Of a stretch of 37,699 nucleotides of DNA, positions 13,884 through 23,985 are shown one piece after another. The notes under the pieces are model-generated. The model ran no database searches and was not told where the DNA came from. It saw nothing but the letters and a program-made list of their open reading frames with translations. Source of the stretch: Legionella sp. (GTDB taxonomy: Bacteria; Pseudomonadota; Gammaproteobacteria; Legionellales; Legionellaceae); assembly GCA_030694525.1 (NCBI GenBank), contig JAUXYG010000153.1, positions 1-37,699 of the forward strand, read 5' to 3'. Position numbers and translations under genes: made by a program. Each line of letters begins with the position of its first letter. Position 1 is the first letter of the stretch.

Positions 13884-14143
13884 TAAAAGGCGGGGTTGTT
13901 CATTTGCTTTAAAATACTACAGATTAAAAAATCTTTTAAAAGCTCAAAATTTATGCTATAAATCGTCTCCTTTATTGGAAGAACTAACTTTTTATTTTAA
14001 TTTAATAAATAAAAATTTACATAAAAATCAACAAGATAACAAATATCTTCCATTTATTTACTTAGGAAATGTTTTAAAATTTTGCTGATGAATATAACAT
14101 AAACTTTTTTACAATTTTTAACTTAGAGAGAATCAAACAGCCT

Positions 14144-15607
14144 GTGAAAAATACGAATCCGATGAGTTCCAAACCTGTTAAGGACAGTGGTTACAGAAGG
14201 GGGTTAAAAGACCGACATGTACAGCTAATAGCCTTGGGTGGAATTATAGGGTCAGGTTATTTTTTAGGTACTGGCGAGGTCATTAATCTGGTTGGACCTT
14301 CCGTGTTTATTGCTTATATGCTTGGTGGTCTGATTATTTATTTAACCATGCTGTGCATGGGCGAATTGGCTGTTGCGATACCGATTTCAGGTTCATTTGT
14401 TACTTATACTTCCGATTTTATTTCTCCTGCTGTAGCCTGTGGGGTGGGTTGGTCCTATTGGATTAGCTGGGTTGCCTATATTCCTGCTGAATGTGTGGCA
14501 GGAGGTATACTTATGGAAATGTTTACCGGAATTAATGGGTATCTTTGGGCTATTTGCTTCGGCTTTTTAATAACCTATATCAATCTGGGCAAAGTGGACA
14601 CATTTGGAGAGATTGAGTTTTGGCTGGCATTAATTAAAATAATTGCTCTGATGTGCTTTGTTATTTTAGCAATACTTATATTTTTTGGCCTGATTCATGG
14701 CAGTCAGCCATCGGGAGTAATCGGATTCAGATATCTATTAGGTGATGGAGGGTTACTCCCTAACGGTATTATGTCGTTACTTACAGCCATGGTTTTGTTG
14801 CTGGTCAATTATCAGGGGTCTGAAATTATTGGTCTAGCTGCTGGTGAATCTGAAAATCCCGCCCGTATGATACCCCACGCCATCCGCAATGTTACCTTTA
14901 GAATTTTGTTTATTTACATAATCCCGGTATTTTGTCTGGTTATGATTTTCCCCTGGCAAAAAGCGGGATTGTCAAATTCAGTTTTTGCTGATGCGCTTAA
15001 TTTTTATGATTTGAAATGGGCAGGTGCGGTGACCAGTTTTGTTACCGTAACCGCTACCCTTTCCTGTGCTAACTCAGGTTTTTACGGTACAGTGCGCTCT
15101 CTAAATGCTTTGGCTCGTGATGGCATGGCGCCACATGCATTCGCCAAGTTTAATCATAATTCAATTCCCCAAAACGCGGTAATCGCAACCCTTATAGGCG
15201 TATGGACCTTATTAGGAGTGGGGTATTTTTTTGGCCAAACACAATTGTATATTGCCTTACTTTTGGTATCTGGCTTCACTGGTACCTTAGCCTGGATATC
15301 TCTGTGCGCATCTCAAATCAGTTTTAGACACCGCTTGTATCAAGCGGGATATTCTATCAAAAACCTGCGGTATGTTACCCCGTTCTCCCCTTATACCGGT
15401 ATTGTTGCCATTATCTTAATGATCATCGCTTTATTTTTTCTGGCATTAAATGACAATCCCACTTACAAATTTGCGTTTAGTATTGGAGTAATCAGTTTTA
15501 TTTTACCCATAATCATTTATAACGTGTTTGATATCGGTAAAGTGCGGAAAAAGGCGATACATGTTAAGTCTCGAGTTAAATTCCAGGATATATTTCCCCC
15601 AATTTAA
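14144..15607 (+). CDS. Amino-acid permease (APC/AAT family)
   Basis: A 487-aa inner-membrane amino-acid:proton symporter with ~12 hydrophobic spans. The first-helix substrate motif GGIIGSGYFLGTG (32-44) and the YRRGLKDRHVQLIALG lead-in are typical of the AAT group (GABA, aromatic and basic amino-acid permeases); the helix 6 area LVNYQGSEIIGLAAGESENPARMIP is also standard. Substrate cannot be told. The GTG start at 14144 is preferred for its purine-rich AGAGAGAA ~10 nt upstream; an ATG at 14162 is the alternative. It stands alone as the first chromosomal gene right of the island. Confidence 0.9.
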   Translation: MKNTNPMSSKPVKDSGYRRGLKDRHVQLIALGGIIGSGYFLGTGEVINLVGPSVFIAYMLGGLIIYLTMLCMGELAVAIPISGSFVTYTSDFISPAVACGVGWSYWISWVAYIPAECVAGGILMEMFTGINGYLWAICFGFLITYINLGKVDTFGEIEFWLALIKIIALMCFVILAILIFFGLIHGSQPSGVIGFRYLLGDGGLLPNGIMSLLTAMVLLLVNYQGSEIIGLAAGESENPARMIPHAIRNVTFRILFIYIIPVFCLVMIFPWQKAGLSNSVFADALNFYDLKWAGAVTSFVTVTATLSCANSGFYGTVRSLNALARDGMAPHAFAKFNHNSIPQNAVIATLIGVWTLLGVGYFFGQTQLYIALLLVSGFTGTLAWISLCASQISFRHRLYQAGYSIKNLRYVTPFSPYTGIVAIILMIIALFFLALNDNPTYKFAFSIGVISFILPIIIYNVFDIGKVRKKAIHVKSRVKFQDIFPPI

Positions 15608-15619
15608 TCAGCACTATTG

Positions 15620-15681
15620 TTGGGATGACATTGTTCGAAGTGTCTATAAATGACGATTATAATGATTGTATGACATCCCAA
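15620..15681. other. Inverted repeat TTGGGATGACA ... TGACATCCCAA
   Basis: 11-bp arms (10 of 11 pair) at 15620-15630 and 15671-15681 with a 40-bp spacer, between the permease and the cyclase gene. No T tract. It is a possible regulator site or loose hairpin. Confidence 0.3.
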
Positions 15682-15758
15682 ATTATCTAAATAGAGTCCT
15701 ATAGTTTATACTTATTAAGACAATTACCGCTCTAAATTACACATATTGAGGAGTAATT

Positions 15759-17378
15759 TTGAACAAAGCGCGGTTCAAAGCCTGGATCATAACCATTACA
15801 TTTTCAATTGTAGCGGTGAGTTTTGCTGCCTTGTTGAGACTTTGGCCCCTAAATATTCTTGAAAATAATCTGATGTTTATAACCTTTTATCCTGCAGTAA
15901 TGATAGCGTCTGTATATGCGGGGTTCTTTGGTGGATTAATTGCAACTTTGGTTTCAACATTATATGTCTATCTTTTGTTTCTCGAAAAAATAGCTCAGTT
16001 GGACTATACGACCAGCTTGATTGGAATTATTCTTTTTAATATCAACGGCATTATCTTTTCAGTTGTTGGAGAGCTATTGCGTCGCACTCAGTCGCGCATG
16101 AATGATCTTTTGCAAAAAGCAAATCTTTTAGGAGACGCTCTCAATAGAATTTCCTCATACATTTATATTAAAGATCTCAAACATCGCTATATTTATGCCA
16201 ATCAACAGACTCTTGAATTATTTAAGTGCACTTCTGAAACACTCACGGGCCGAACGGATGCTGATTTTTTCCCCCCGGAAACAACAAACCAAATAAACAA
16301 AATGGATAATAAAATTCTCAAAAGCGGTAAACCAGCAACTTATGAACTGGTAGTCAATCATCCGGACGGAAAGAAAACCATTTACCTGGATATTAAAACA
16401 CCAATCTATGAAAACGATAACAGCAATAAAATTTGTGGTATATGCGGTATATCAACTGACATTACTGAACGAAAAAATCAGGAAGATGCCTTAAGAGAGT
16501 CACAAGAAAAATTTATTTCAATTTTTAATTCTGCATCCACCGGAATGGCACTTCTAAATATTGATGGTTATTTTATTGAAATCAATAATGCCCTGTGTGA
16601 CATTTTAGGGTATACGAAAGAAGAATTAATGAAGTTAACCTTTAAAGAAATCACTCATCCAGAAGATTTATCTGCCGATTTAATGCTGATAAAAGAACTG
16701 ATGGACCGCCAACGACTTAATTATCAAATAGAAAAACGTTATTTTCATAAAGATGGCAGAATCATCTGGATACTCCTCAGTGGATCTGTAGTTCATGATA
16801 ATGAAATGAAAATTAAATATTTTATTGTCCAAATCATGGACATAACCGAACAAAAACAATTCCATGACCGCTTAGAGCATCTGGCGTATCAGGATTACTT
16901 AACAGCTCTTAAAAATAGACGTTATTTTTTTGAGCAAGGAGAAAATGAATACGCACGTGCATTACGGTTTAATCAACCATTATCATTAATCATGTTAGAT
17001 ATTGATCACTTCAAAAAAGTTAATGACACCTATGGCCATAAAACAGGCGATTTACTTTTAATTAGCCTAAGTAAAATTCTCACCCGTATTTTGCGTAAAA
17101 TAGATATCATAAGTCGAATAGGAGGAGAAGAATTTGCCATCCTGCTCCCGCAAACCTCTCTCAAAGGAGCTTGTGAAGTAGCAGAACATATCAGAACCAC
17201 TATAGTCAAAAGTCCCTTAATACTCCAACAGGGCATGCCATTAAAATATACCGTATCTATTGGAGTCTCAACATTAGTAAGCAAATATGCAACGCTTGAA
17301 ATGTTACTTAATGAGGCTGACTCCAATTTATATGAAGCTAAAAACAGCGGCCGAAATAAAGTATGCGCCCCGAATTAG
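15759..17378 (+). CDS. Membrane PAS-PAS-GGDEF diguanylate cyclase
   Basis: A 539-aa c-di-GMP synthase. Residues ~8-105 hold 3-4 membrane spans like the DUF4118 sensor of KdpD (FYPAVMIASVYAGFFGGL). Two PAS domains follow (~120-238, ending ISTDITERK; ~245-366, ending IMDITEQK), then GGDEF (~370-535) with the active site RIGGEEF (Gly455-Phe459) and an RxxD inhibitory I-site (Arg446-Asp449), so product feedback is expected. There is no EAL domain. The start is TTG: GGAG (15750-15753) lies 5 nt before it and no ATG is near. Monocistronic. Confidence 0.92.
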   Translation: MNKARFKAWIITITFSIVAVSFAALLRLWPLNILENNLMFITFYPAVMIASVYAGFFGGLIATLVSTLYVYLLFLEKIAQLDYTTSLIGIILFNINGIIFSVVGELLRRTQSRMNDLLQKANLLGDALNRISSYIYIKDLKHRYIYANQQTLELFKCTSETLTGRTDADFFPPETTNQINKMDNKILKSGKPATYELVVNHPDGKKTIYLDIKTPIYENDNSNKICGICGISTDITERKNQEDALRESQEKFISIFNSASTGMALLNIDGYFIEINNALCDILGYTKEELMKLTFKEITHPEDLSADLMLIKELMDRQRLNYQIEKRYFHKDGRIIWILLSGSVVHDNEMKIKYFIVQIMDITEQKQFHDRLEHLAYQDYLTALKNRRYFFEQGENEYARALRFNQPLSLIMLDIDHFKKVNDTYGHKTGDLLLISLSKILTRILRKIDIISRIGGEEFAILLPQTSLKGACEVAEHIRTTIVKSPLILQQGMPLKYTVSIGVSTLVSKYATLEMLLNEADSNLYEAKNSGRNKVCAPN

Positions 17379-17402
17379 AATGAAATGAGATCAAGTACAC
17401 TC

Positions 17403-17738
17403 TTAATGCAGTTTTTGACCATTAGGAACATTAGGAACCGTGGTAATTAAACATATTGCCCCATTTTCATCCGAAAATCCAACGAGTAAAAATTGAGAAA
17501 TAAAACCTGCAATATTGCGTTCGCCAAGATTAACACATCCAACCACTGAGCGTCCTATAAGATTTTCAGGCGTGTAGTGCACTGTTATTTGTGCAGAAGT
17601 CTGGAGGATGCCAATCTCCTCGCCAAAATCGACCCAAACTTTATAGGAAGGTTTTTTAGCACGACTAAACTCTTCCGCCTTAACTATGGTGCCCGACCGC
17701 AGTTCTATTTTTTCAAAATCATCATAAGAGACCATCAT
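17403..17738 (-). CDS. csaA: CsaA-like tRNA-binding-domain protein
   Basis: A 111-aa single-domain protein of the CsaA/EMAP-II OB-fold type: DFEKIELRSGTIVKAEEF at the start, KPSYKVWVDFGEEIGILQTSAQIT in the middle, then GRSVVGCVNLGERNIAGFISQFLLVGF. CsaA binds tRNA-like substrates and acts as a secretion chaperone in Bacillus. AAGGA lies 8 nt before the tandem ATGATG. It starts only 11 bp after the RND pump gene, so it is probably the last gene of that transcript, a link with no known logic. Confidence 0.85.
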   Translation of the reverse strand: MMVSYDDFEKIELRSGTIVKAEEFSRAKKPSYKVWVDFGEEIGILQTSAQITVHYTPENLIGRSVVGCVNLGERNIAGFISQFLLVGFSDENGAICLITTVPNVPNGQKLH

Positions 17739-17749
17739 TTTTTTAATCC

Positions 17750-20700
17750 TTATTTAATTAACTCGTGTTTATTACGTTCACGAAATGTTTCAATGACCAC
17801 ATAAAAAACTGGAACGACCAAAAGACTCAAAACCGTAGCTACCACCATACCACCCAAGACTGTGGTGCCAATGGAGTGTCGGCTGGCAGCTCCCGCTCCA
17901 CTGGCGGTAACAAGTGGTAAAACCCCAAAAATAAATGCCAGAGCAGTCATGAGTATCGGGCGAAGTCTTAGTGCCGCAGCTTCTCTTGCTGAATCAATTA
18001 TGGAAGCACCGGTATGGCGTTTTTCTTTAGCAAATTCAACAATCAGAATAGCATTCTTTGCCGCAAGTCCAATTAGTAAAATCAAACCAATTTGAGCATA
18101 TACATCTAATTCCAGACTCCGCAACGTCAAGGCAAGACCAGCTCCTAAAAGAGCCAAAGGGACCACTAAAAGAATCATAAATGGCATAGACCAACTTTCA
18201 TATAAAGCAGCAAGAAAAAGAAATACGAAGACCATACATAACATAAAGATCAACGAAGCCATATCCCCAGCTTTCAATTGCTGATAAGTAATACCAGTCC
18301 ATTCCATATTAATGCCTTGAGGTAACACTTTAGCAGCAACATCCTCCATAGCCTGCATCGCCTGTCCTGAACTATAGCCCAGAGCAGGCGCACCGGTAAC
18401 ATTAGCCGCAGTATATAAATTATAACGAGGAATATTATATGGACCATTAATGTATTCAACCTTGAGCAATGCACTTAATGGAACCATATTTCCGGTATCA
18501 CTTTTTACATACAATTTGCTAATATCCGTAATCTGAGCCCGCGAATTGCCCTCAGCCTGGATCATGACGCGATAAGTTTGACCATATTTGGTAAAATTAT
18601 TTACATAATACGATCCCAAATAGGTTTGTAATGTAGTCAGTAATTCTGTTATAGATACATTTAAAGCTTTTGCTTTGGTTCGCTCAATATTGAGATATAA
18701 TTGGGGAACTTGCACCGTTAGGTCTGAAAATAACCCATGAATCTCAGGACGTTTGTTTCCCTCTGCGACAAATTGATCGACTACCTGAGCGAGCATATCC
18801 ACACCTATATTATTTATATCTTCAATTTCTAATTGAAAACCTCCTACAGAGCCTAGCCCAGGGATAGTCGGCGCATTTACGACACCAATAACTGCCTCGC
18901 TAATTCCCGCAAATTTAGATTCTAATTGGCGCATTAAACCCGCAGCACTCAATTCAGGAGTCGTTCGTTCAGACCAGGGCGTTAAAATCACGAAAATAAC
19001 TGCTGTATCTGGTTGATTGATTGAGTCAATCACATTGTATCCGTTAATACTGATGGTATTAGCCACTCCGGGGGTTTTGTCCAGGATCTTTAGTGCTTTT
19101 TTAACCGTATCCTGGGTTCGATAGAGAGTGGAAGCATTTGGGCCTTTAATGACCACAATGAAATAACCCTGATCTTCCTCAGGTAAAAAACCTGTGGGTA
19201 ACGATTTAAACACAAAAACCGTTGCCAATGCCAACAAACCAAAGAGAATCAAGACATATTTTTTATGAATCAGACAATAGTCAACCGCATTTTTATAATA
19301 CTGCAAGACGTGATTATAACCTCGTTCAAACCAACGAAAGAAAAAAAATGTATTCTCTACTTTTGGTTTTAATAGTAATCCACAAAGAGCAGGGCTCAGA
19401 GTCAGTGAATTAATTCCGGATAACGCTACAGAAAAGGCAATCGCTAACGCAAATTGGTTGTATAAACTCCCTGTCATTCCAGGAATAAATGCTACCGGTA
19501 CGAAGACCGCTAGAAGAATCAATGTGGTGGCGATAATCGGCCCTTGCACTTCTTTTGTAGCTAAAAGAGTCGCCTCTTTAATATCAGTGATATTTTCTTC
19601 CAGCTTTTTCTCAACGTTTTCCACTACCACAATTGCGTCATCTACGACCAGCCCTATAGCCAGCACCAGACCTAATAGACTCAATGTATTTATAGAAAAA
19701 CCAAATGCACTAAATAAGGCAAACGTTCCAATCAAAGAGACAGGGATAGCAATGCAAGGGATTAAAGTGGTGCGCCAATTTTGTAAAAATAAAAAAACCA
19801 CTAAAAAAACCAGACCTATTGCTTCAAATAAAGTGATCACTACCTCAATTAAAGATTCCTTGACGAAATCAGTGGTGTCATAAGCAATGGTATAAGACAT
19901 CCCTGCGGGAAAGTCTTTTGCCACTCGCTTCATTAACTTTTTGACCGCTGTAGCTACTTGCAATGCATTAGAGCCAGGCAATTGATACACTCCTAGACTG
20001 GCAGTAGGCTTCCCATTAAATTGAGAGGTAGTAATGTAGCTTTCTGCACCCATCTCAACGCGCCCTAAATCTTTAACTCGGACAATTTGACCATTTTCCC
20101 TGGTTTTAACAATGATATCGGCAAACTGTTCCGCATCACTTAATTGACCCAAGGTATTAATCTGATACTGAAACGGAATATTTTGTGGTACTGGAGGTTG
20201 ACCGATCACCCCTACCGCAGCTTGTTGATTTTGTTCCTGAACCGCCTGGATTACCTGTTGCGGAGAAACCCCCATACTCGCCAGTTTATCTGGATTTAAC
20301 CAAATCCTGATGGAATATTGCAGTAAACCAAAATTATTCACATTTCCCACACCAGGTATTCTGCTTAATTCAGGGGTTAAATGGATGTCCGCATAGTTAC
20401 CTAAAAACACATCACCTAAAGTTCCATCAGGCGAAATAATATTCACTACCAAAACCATATCGCTGGACACTTTCTGAATAGTTATACCTGCCTGGTTCAC
20501 TGCGGGGGGAAGCAACGGATTGGCAGTGTTAGTTTTATTTAAAACATCTACTGCCGCAATATCAATATCATAACCCACATCAAAAGTGATATTTATTATT
20601 GAATTTCCATTATTAGTACTGTTGGAAGACATATAAATCATCCCCTCAACCCCGTTAATATTCCGCTCTAAGGGTGTGGTAACGGTGTCGGCGACTACGC

Positions 20701-20863
20701 CAGAACTCGCACCGATGTATTGAGAAGTGACTTGAACCTCAGGAGGCACTATAGAGGGGTACTGTGCAATAGGTAAAATATAAATGGCAATGCCGCCAAT
20801 CAGTACCATCATTATTGCAATAACCATTGCAAAGATGGGGCGATAAATAAAAAATTTAACCAT
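17750..20863 (-). CDS. RND multidrug efflux pump (HAE1/AcrB type)
   Basis: A 1037-aa proton-driven trimeric inner-membrane pump with the AcrB layout: the N-terminal helix, two large periplasmic loops and 12 spans. The opening [20 protein letters not shown] and the [13 protein letters not shown] porter segment are typical, as is the proton-relay pair Asp408-Asp409 ([15 protein letters not shown]). The relay Lys lies in [16 protein letters not shown] near the C-terminus. The length is normal. Its start overlaps the end of the membrane fusion protein gene by 8 bp, so the two are translationally coupled. No outer-membrane channel gene is nearby; a TolC encoded elsewhere must complete the tripartite pump. 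Confidence 0.95.
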   Translation of the reverse strand: MVKFFIYRPIFAMVIAIMMVLIGGIAIYILPIAQYPSIVPPEVQVTSQYIGASSGVVADTVTTPLERNINGVEGMIYMSSNSTNNGNSIINITFDVGYDIDIAAVDVLNKTNTANPLLPPAVNQAGITIQKVSSDMVLVVNIISPDGTLGDVFLGNYADIHLTPELSRIPGVGNVNNFGLLQYSIRIWLNPDKLASMGVSPQQVIQAVQEQNQQAAVGVIGQPPVPQNIPFQYQINTLGQLSDAEQFADIIVKTRENGQIVRVKDLGRVEMGAESYITTSQFNGKPTASLGVYQLPGSNALQVATAVKKLMKRVAKDFPAGMSYTIAYDTTDFVKESLIEVVITLFEAIGLVFLVVFLFLQNWRTTLIPCIAIPVSLIGTFALFSAFGFSINTLSLLGLVLAIGLVVDDAIVVVENVEKKLEENITDIKEATLLATKEVQGPIIATTLILLAVFVPVAFIPGMTGSLYNQFALAIAFSVALSGINSLTLSPALCGLLLKPKVENTFFFFRWFERGYNHVLQYYKNAVDYCLIHKKYVLILFGLLALATVFVFKSLPTGFLPEEDQGYFIVVIKGPNASTLYRTQDTVKKALKILDKTPGVANTISINGYNVIDSINQPDTAVIFVILTPWSERTTPELSAAGLMRQLESKFAGISEAVIGVVNAPTIPGLGSVGGFQLEIEDINNIGVDMLAQVVDQFVAEGNKRPEIHGLFSDLTVQVPQLYLNIERTKAKALNVSITELLTTLQTYLGSYYVNNFTKYGQTYRVMIQAEGNSRAQITDISKLYVKSDTGNMVPLSALLKVEYINGPYNIPRYNLYTAANVTGAPALGYSSGQAMQAMEDVAAKVLPQGINMEWTGITYQQLKAGDMASLIFMLCMVFVFLFLAALYESWSMPFMILLVVPLALLGAGLALTLRSLELDVYAQIGLILLIGLAAKNAILIVEFAKEKRHTGASIIDSAREAAALRLRPILMTALAFIFGVLPLVTASGAGAASRHSIGTTVLGGMVVATVLSLLVVPVFYVVIETFRERNKHELIK

Positions 20864-21971
20864 TCTTAGCGCTCGTATGTGCTTGCAACTCAGGTTTTAC
20901 CAGCTCATCAGCGCGTATTTTTTGTAACCCATTCACAATTAACAAATCACCTGCTTTAACCCCTGAAGTAACGATATAATTTTGCTCAAACATTCCCGAT
21001 GTGTTAATCGTCCTAACCTCAACCTTATTGTCGGAGTTCACCACATATACCGTTCTTTGTCCTTGTGATTCCATAACTGCTGCTGCGGGTATTAATAAAG
21101 AAGGATCATTTTTGGATAATTGCAAAGTGAGATTGACATAAATACCGGGCAATAAGAGTTTCTCAGGATTGCTGATTAAAGCCCTCATTAATATAGTTGA
21201 TGTAGGGGTGTCTGCTTGATTGTTAACTAAATCAATTTTACCGGTAAAAACCAATTGGGTATCGTGGGGTAGTGTTACTTTAACGTCAAATGGCATGTTT
21301 TTACGGTATTTAAGAAAAATTCCGTAATCTTCTACACTGGGACTAAACTCCACATAAATTGGATCAAGCTCTACTACATTTGCTAACAGTGTTTTTTCGT
21401 TTGCACCAACCAAATTACCTACATCTACAAATTTTTCTCCAATTATTCCATCTATAGGTGAGCGCATAGAGCAATATCCCAAATTAATTTGCGCGGTCTC
21501 AACTTGAGCTTTCTGGATTTGAATGTCTGCCTCGGCAGCACCATATTGCGCCGCTACTTCATCATAGTTTGATTGAGATACATCCCCTTTTTTTACCAGT
21601 TCCTTCAACCGCAGATATTGAACCTTTTGATATTGCATGTTGGCAATACTGCGTGCCAATTGTCCCTCAGCTAGGCTTAATTGAGCTTCAAAAGGTTTGG
21701 GATCGATAACGAAAAGCAGTTGATCTTTCTTAACCGGTTTGCCTTCAATGAAATTTTTCTCAATAAGAAACCCCTCAACCCGCGCCTTTATAGCAACAGC
21801 TCCAATGGATTGGGTGATACCGATGTAAGTTCTATTTAAGGGGATGGGTGTTACTGTTAATTTAACTACAGGCACCGTAGGAGCTATAGTGGGAGTGGTC
21901 TTATTTTCCTTGCATCCAATCAATAGAATGGCTGGTATTAGAGCACAAATCAAAATACGTTTAATGAACAT
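20856..21971 (-). CDS. RND membrane fusion lipoprotein (AcrA/MexA type)
   Basis: A 371-aa periplasmic adaptor linking the RND pump to the outer-membrane channel. The lipoprotein signal ends in LLIGC (Cys20). It has a biotinyl-lipoyl half motif ([26 protein letters not shown] split around ~60-90), a helical hairpin (~95-165) and beta-barrel/proximal domains to the end. It is first gene of the operon, followed by the pump with an 8-bp overlap. A 13-bp palindrome at 22020 lies in its promoter region and may be the site of a local regulator; no regulator gene is adjacent. Confidence 0.93.
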   Translation of the reverse strand: MFIKRILICALIPAILLIGCKENKTTPTIAPTVPVVKLTVTPIPLNRTYIGITQSIGAVAIKARVEGFLIEKNFIEGKPVKKDQLLFVIDPKPFEAQLSLAEGQLARSIANMQYQKVQYLRLKELVKKGDVSQSNYDEVAAQYGAAEADIQIQKAQVETAQINLGYCSMRSPIDGIIGEKFVDVGNLVGANEKTLLANVVELDPIYVEFSPSVEDYGIFLKYRKNMPFDVKVTLPHDTQLVFTGKIDLVNNQADTPTSTILMRALISNPEKLLLPGIYVNLTLQLSKNDPSLLIPAAAVMESQGQRTVYVVNSDNKVEVRTINTSGMFEQNYIVTSGVKAGDLLIVNGLQKIRADELVKPELQAHTSAKNG

Positions 21972-22019
21972 AATTTGGTGTCATCCCTGAGACTGTATCA
22001 AGCGTGGCTGTGAATTTAT

Positions 22020-22032
22020 GTATCTATGATAC
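22020..22032. promoter_or_regulatory. Putative operator of the efflux operon
   Basis: GTATC-TAT-GATAC, a perfect palindrome ~50 bp before the adaptor start. It overlaps AT-rich promoter-like sequence on the minus strand. A flanking GCGTGG/CCACGC pair encloses it at longer range. Confidence 0.35.
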
Positions 22033-22055
22033 TAAACCAAAATACCACGCGAACA

Positions 22056-23924
22056 CTATACTTCAGCAAGTTTACTTAATTGCAGTTCTGGAACGAGACT
22101 TTTTAATAAAATCAATAATTCATCGCATTGATGTTCCGAGCATGCTGTATTTAACATACGAATAGTCTGCGTCAATTCGTGCCAGTCAAGCTCACGAAAC
22201 TTGGCTTTAAATAATTTTTCATGCATCGTCGATGCTAACTGCTCAGACTCATGAAATAGTTCTTCATATAATTTTTCACCAGGACGAAGTCCAGTATACT
22301 CGATTAAAATATCCTTCCCTGGCTCTTTTCCTGCAAGACGAATCATTTGTTCTGCAAGGTAGCTTATTTTAATTGGATCGCCCATATCCAATACAAAAAT
22401 CTCGCCCCCTTCACCATTAACCATCGCTTGTAAAATTAATTGACTGGCTTCAGGAATGGTCATAAAGTAACGCTGCATATCAGGATGCGTCACAGTGAGG
22501 GGCCCACCATTTTGCAATTGCTTTTGAAATAAAGGAACCACACTTCCAGCGGAACCTAAAACATTGCCAAAGCGAACTGTAATGAATTTAGTGACAACAC
22601 GGGTATTCAAATTTTGACAATATATCTCTGCGACCCGCTTGGTAGTTCCCATAATATTTGTGGGATTTACTGCTTTATCCGTCGAGATTAAGATAAATTT
22701 TTCAACACCTACCGCCACACTGGCTTTAGCTACCACCTGAGTTCCAATCACATTATTGAACACTGCTACACGAACCTGGTTCTGTAGCAAGGGTACATGC
22801 TTATACGCTGCAGCGTGGAAAACAACTTCTGGTTTAAAATGATCAAATAAATGATCAATGGCCACCTCATCCGTCACACTAATTAATGCTAACTCCAAAG
22901 GGATGTCAGGATACTTAATTGAAAGCTCCTGTTCCATTTGATACAAATTGAATTCACTATTTTCTACAATTGCCAGACTGTGCGGTTTTAGGTCCATTAC
23001 CTGACGACAAAGCTCCGAGCCAATAGAGCCCCCTCCTCCAGTCACCAAAACTCTTTTTCCGGTGATATTGGCAGCTATTTTATTCCATTCAAGATGTACC
23101 TGATCCCGCCCTAATAAATCTTCAATATTTACTGGTCTTAACGCATTCACTTCAATTTGCCCAGCCGCAAGTGCAGTAATGCCCGGCAAGGTACGAAAAG
23201 TTACATTACTTCCCTCACAATAGGTAACAATTCGCCGCATGGTGGCTGAGCGGGCAGATGGAATAGCAATAAATATCAAGTCTACAGAATATTGATCTAC
23301 GAAATCACTAATTTCCCGAATAGGTCCTAAAACACGAACCCCATGTACTTCCAGCCCTCGCTTGCTGATGTTGTCGTCTACAAAACCAATGGGATAGTAA
23401 TAATTACTTCTTTTCAAATCACGAACCAGACTTTCCCCTGCAAGACCTGCACCGACTACCAATACTCTTTTAATTTCCTCCGCAGCATAGGATTTACCGC
23501 GTTTATCCCAATGAAGGCGAATCATTAAACGCCCCCCGCATAGAATCATTGCCAGGATGATACAATACAAAGGAAAAACTGCGCGCGGAAGATGCTGTAA
23601 AACAGAAGTGAGATAAAGAACGGGAATAACCAGAACCATTGCGGTTACGGAAGCTTTTAAAATACGAATCACATCGTTTAACGAAGAAAAGCGCCATAAT
23701 CCACGATATATTTTGAAATAATAATAACAACTAATTTGGACGAGACTTAACAATCCCAAGGCAATAAATGAATGAGTAGACGTTAATACGCTGGGATAGG
23801 GGTGCATATTAAAACGCAACCAATAAGCTGTATACCAGGCAATGGGGATTGCTGCTGTATCAAATAATATAACGGGTAACTTGGATAGAAATTTTCTAAG
23901 CGATAAAATTATTTTTTGCATCAT
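22056..23924 (-). CDS. Membrane UDP-sugar 4,6-dehydratase (FlaA1/WbpM/PglF type)
   Basis: 622 aa from the ATG pair at 23924/23921; the open frame reaches 24032, but that would overlap the neighbour and add non-family sequence. The protein has ~4 N-terminal membrane spans, a first Rossmann-like domain (RVLVVGAGLAGE, ~153-165), then the catalytic SDR domain with NAD motif TGGGGSIG (~295-302). The active site is the S-M-K triad of the long dehydratases: STDKAVNPTN and IMGTTK, with Met in place of the usual Tyr. Such enzymes convert UDP-GlcNAc to the 4-keto-6-deoxy sugar, the first step to QuiNAc/FucNAc/bacillosamine. It is third in a minus-strand glycan operon. Confidence 0.9.
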   Translation of the reverse strand: MMQKIILSLRKFLSKLPVILFDTAAIPIAWYTAYWLRFNMHPYPSVLTSTHSFIALGLLSLVQISCYYYFKIYRGLWRFSSLNDVIRILKASVTAMVLVIPVLYLTSVLQHLPRAVFPLYCIILAMILCGGRLMIRLHWDKRGKSYAAEEIKRVLVVGAGLAGESLVRDLKRSNYYYPIGFVDDNISKRGLEVHGVRVLGPIREISDFVDQYSVDLIFIAIPSARSATMRRIVTYCEGSNVTFRTLPGITALAAGQIEVNALRPVNIEDLLGRDQVHLEWNKIAANITGKRVLVTGGGGSIGSELCRQVMDLKPHSLAIVENSEFNLYQMEQELSIKYPDIPLELALISVTDEVAIDHLFDHFKPEVVFHAAAYKHVPLLQNQVRVAVFNNVIGTQVVAKASVAVGVEKFILISTDKAVNPTNIMGTTKRVAEIYCQNLNTRVVTKFITVRFGNVLGSAGSVVPLFQKQLQNGGPLTVTHPDMQRYFMTIPEASQLILQAMVNGEGGEIFVLDMGDPIKISYLAEQMIRLAGKEPGKDILIEYTGLRPGEKLYEELFHESEQLASTMHEKLFKAKFRELDWHELTQTIRMLNTACSEHQCDELLILLKSLVPELQLSKLAEV

Positions 23925-23985
23925 AAATATACAGTATTTAATCCATTCTTTTGGAGAATGGTACACTATGTCATCGGCTATAGCA

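Noticed and set aside
13691..13903. 70-aa open frame on the minus strand
   Set aside because: It lies across the tRNA-Thr gene and its promoter; tRNA genes often give such chance frames.
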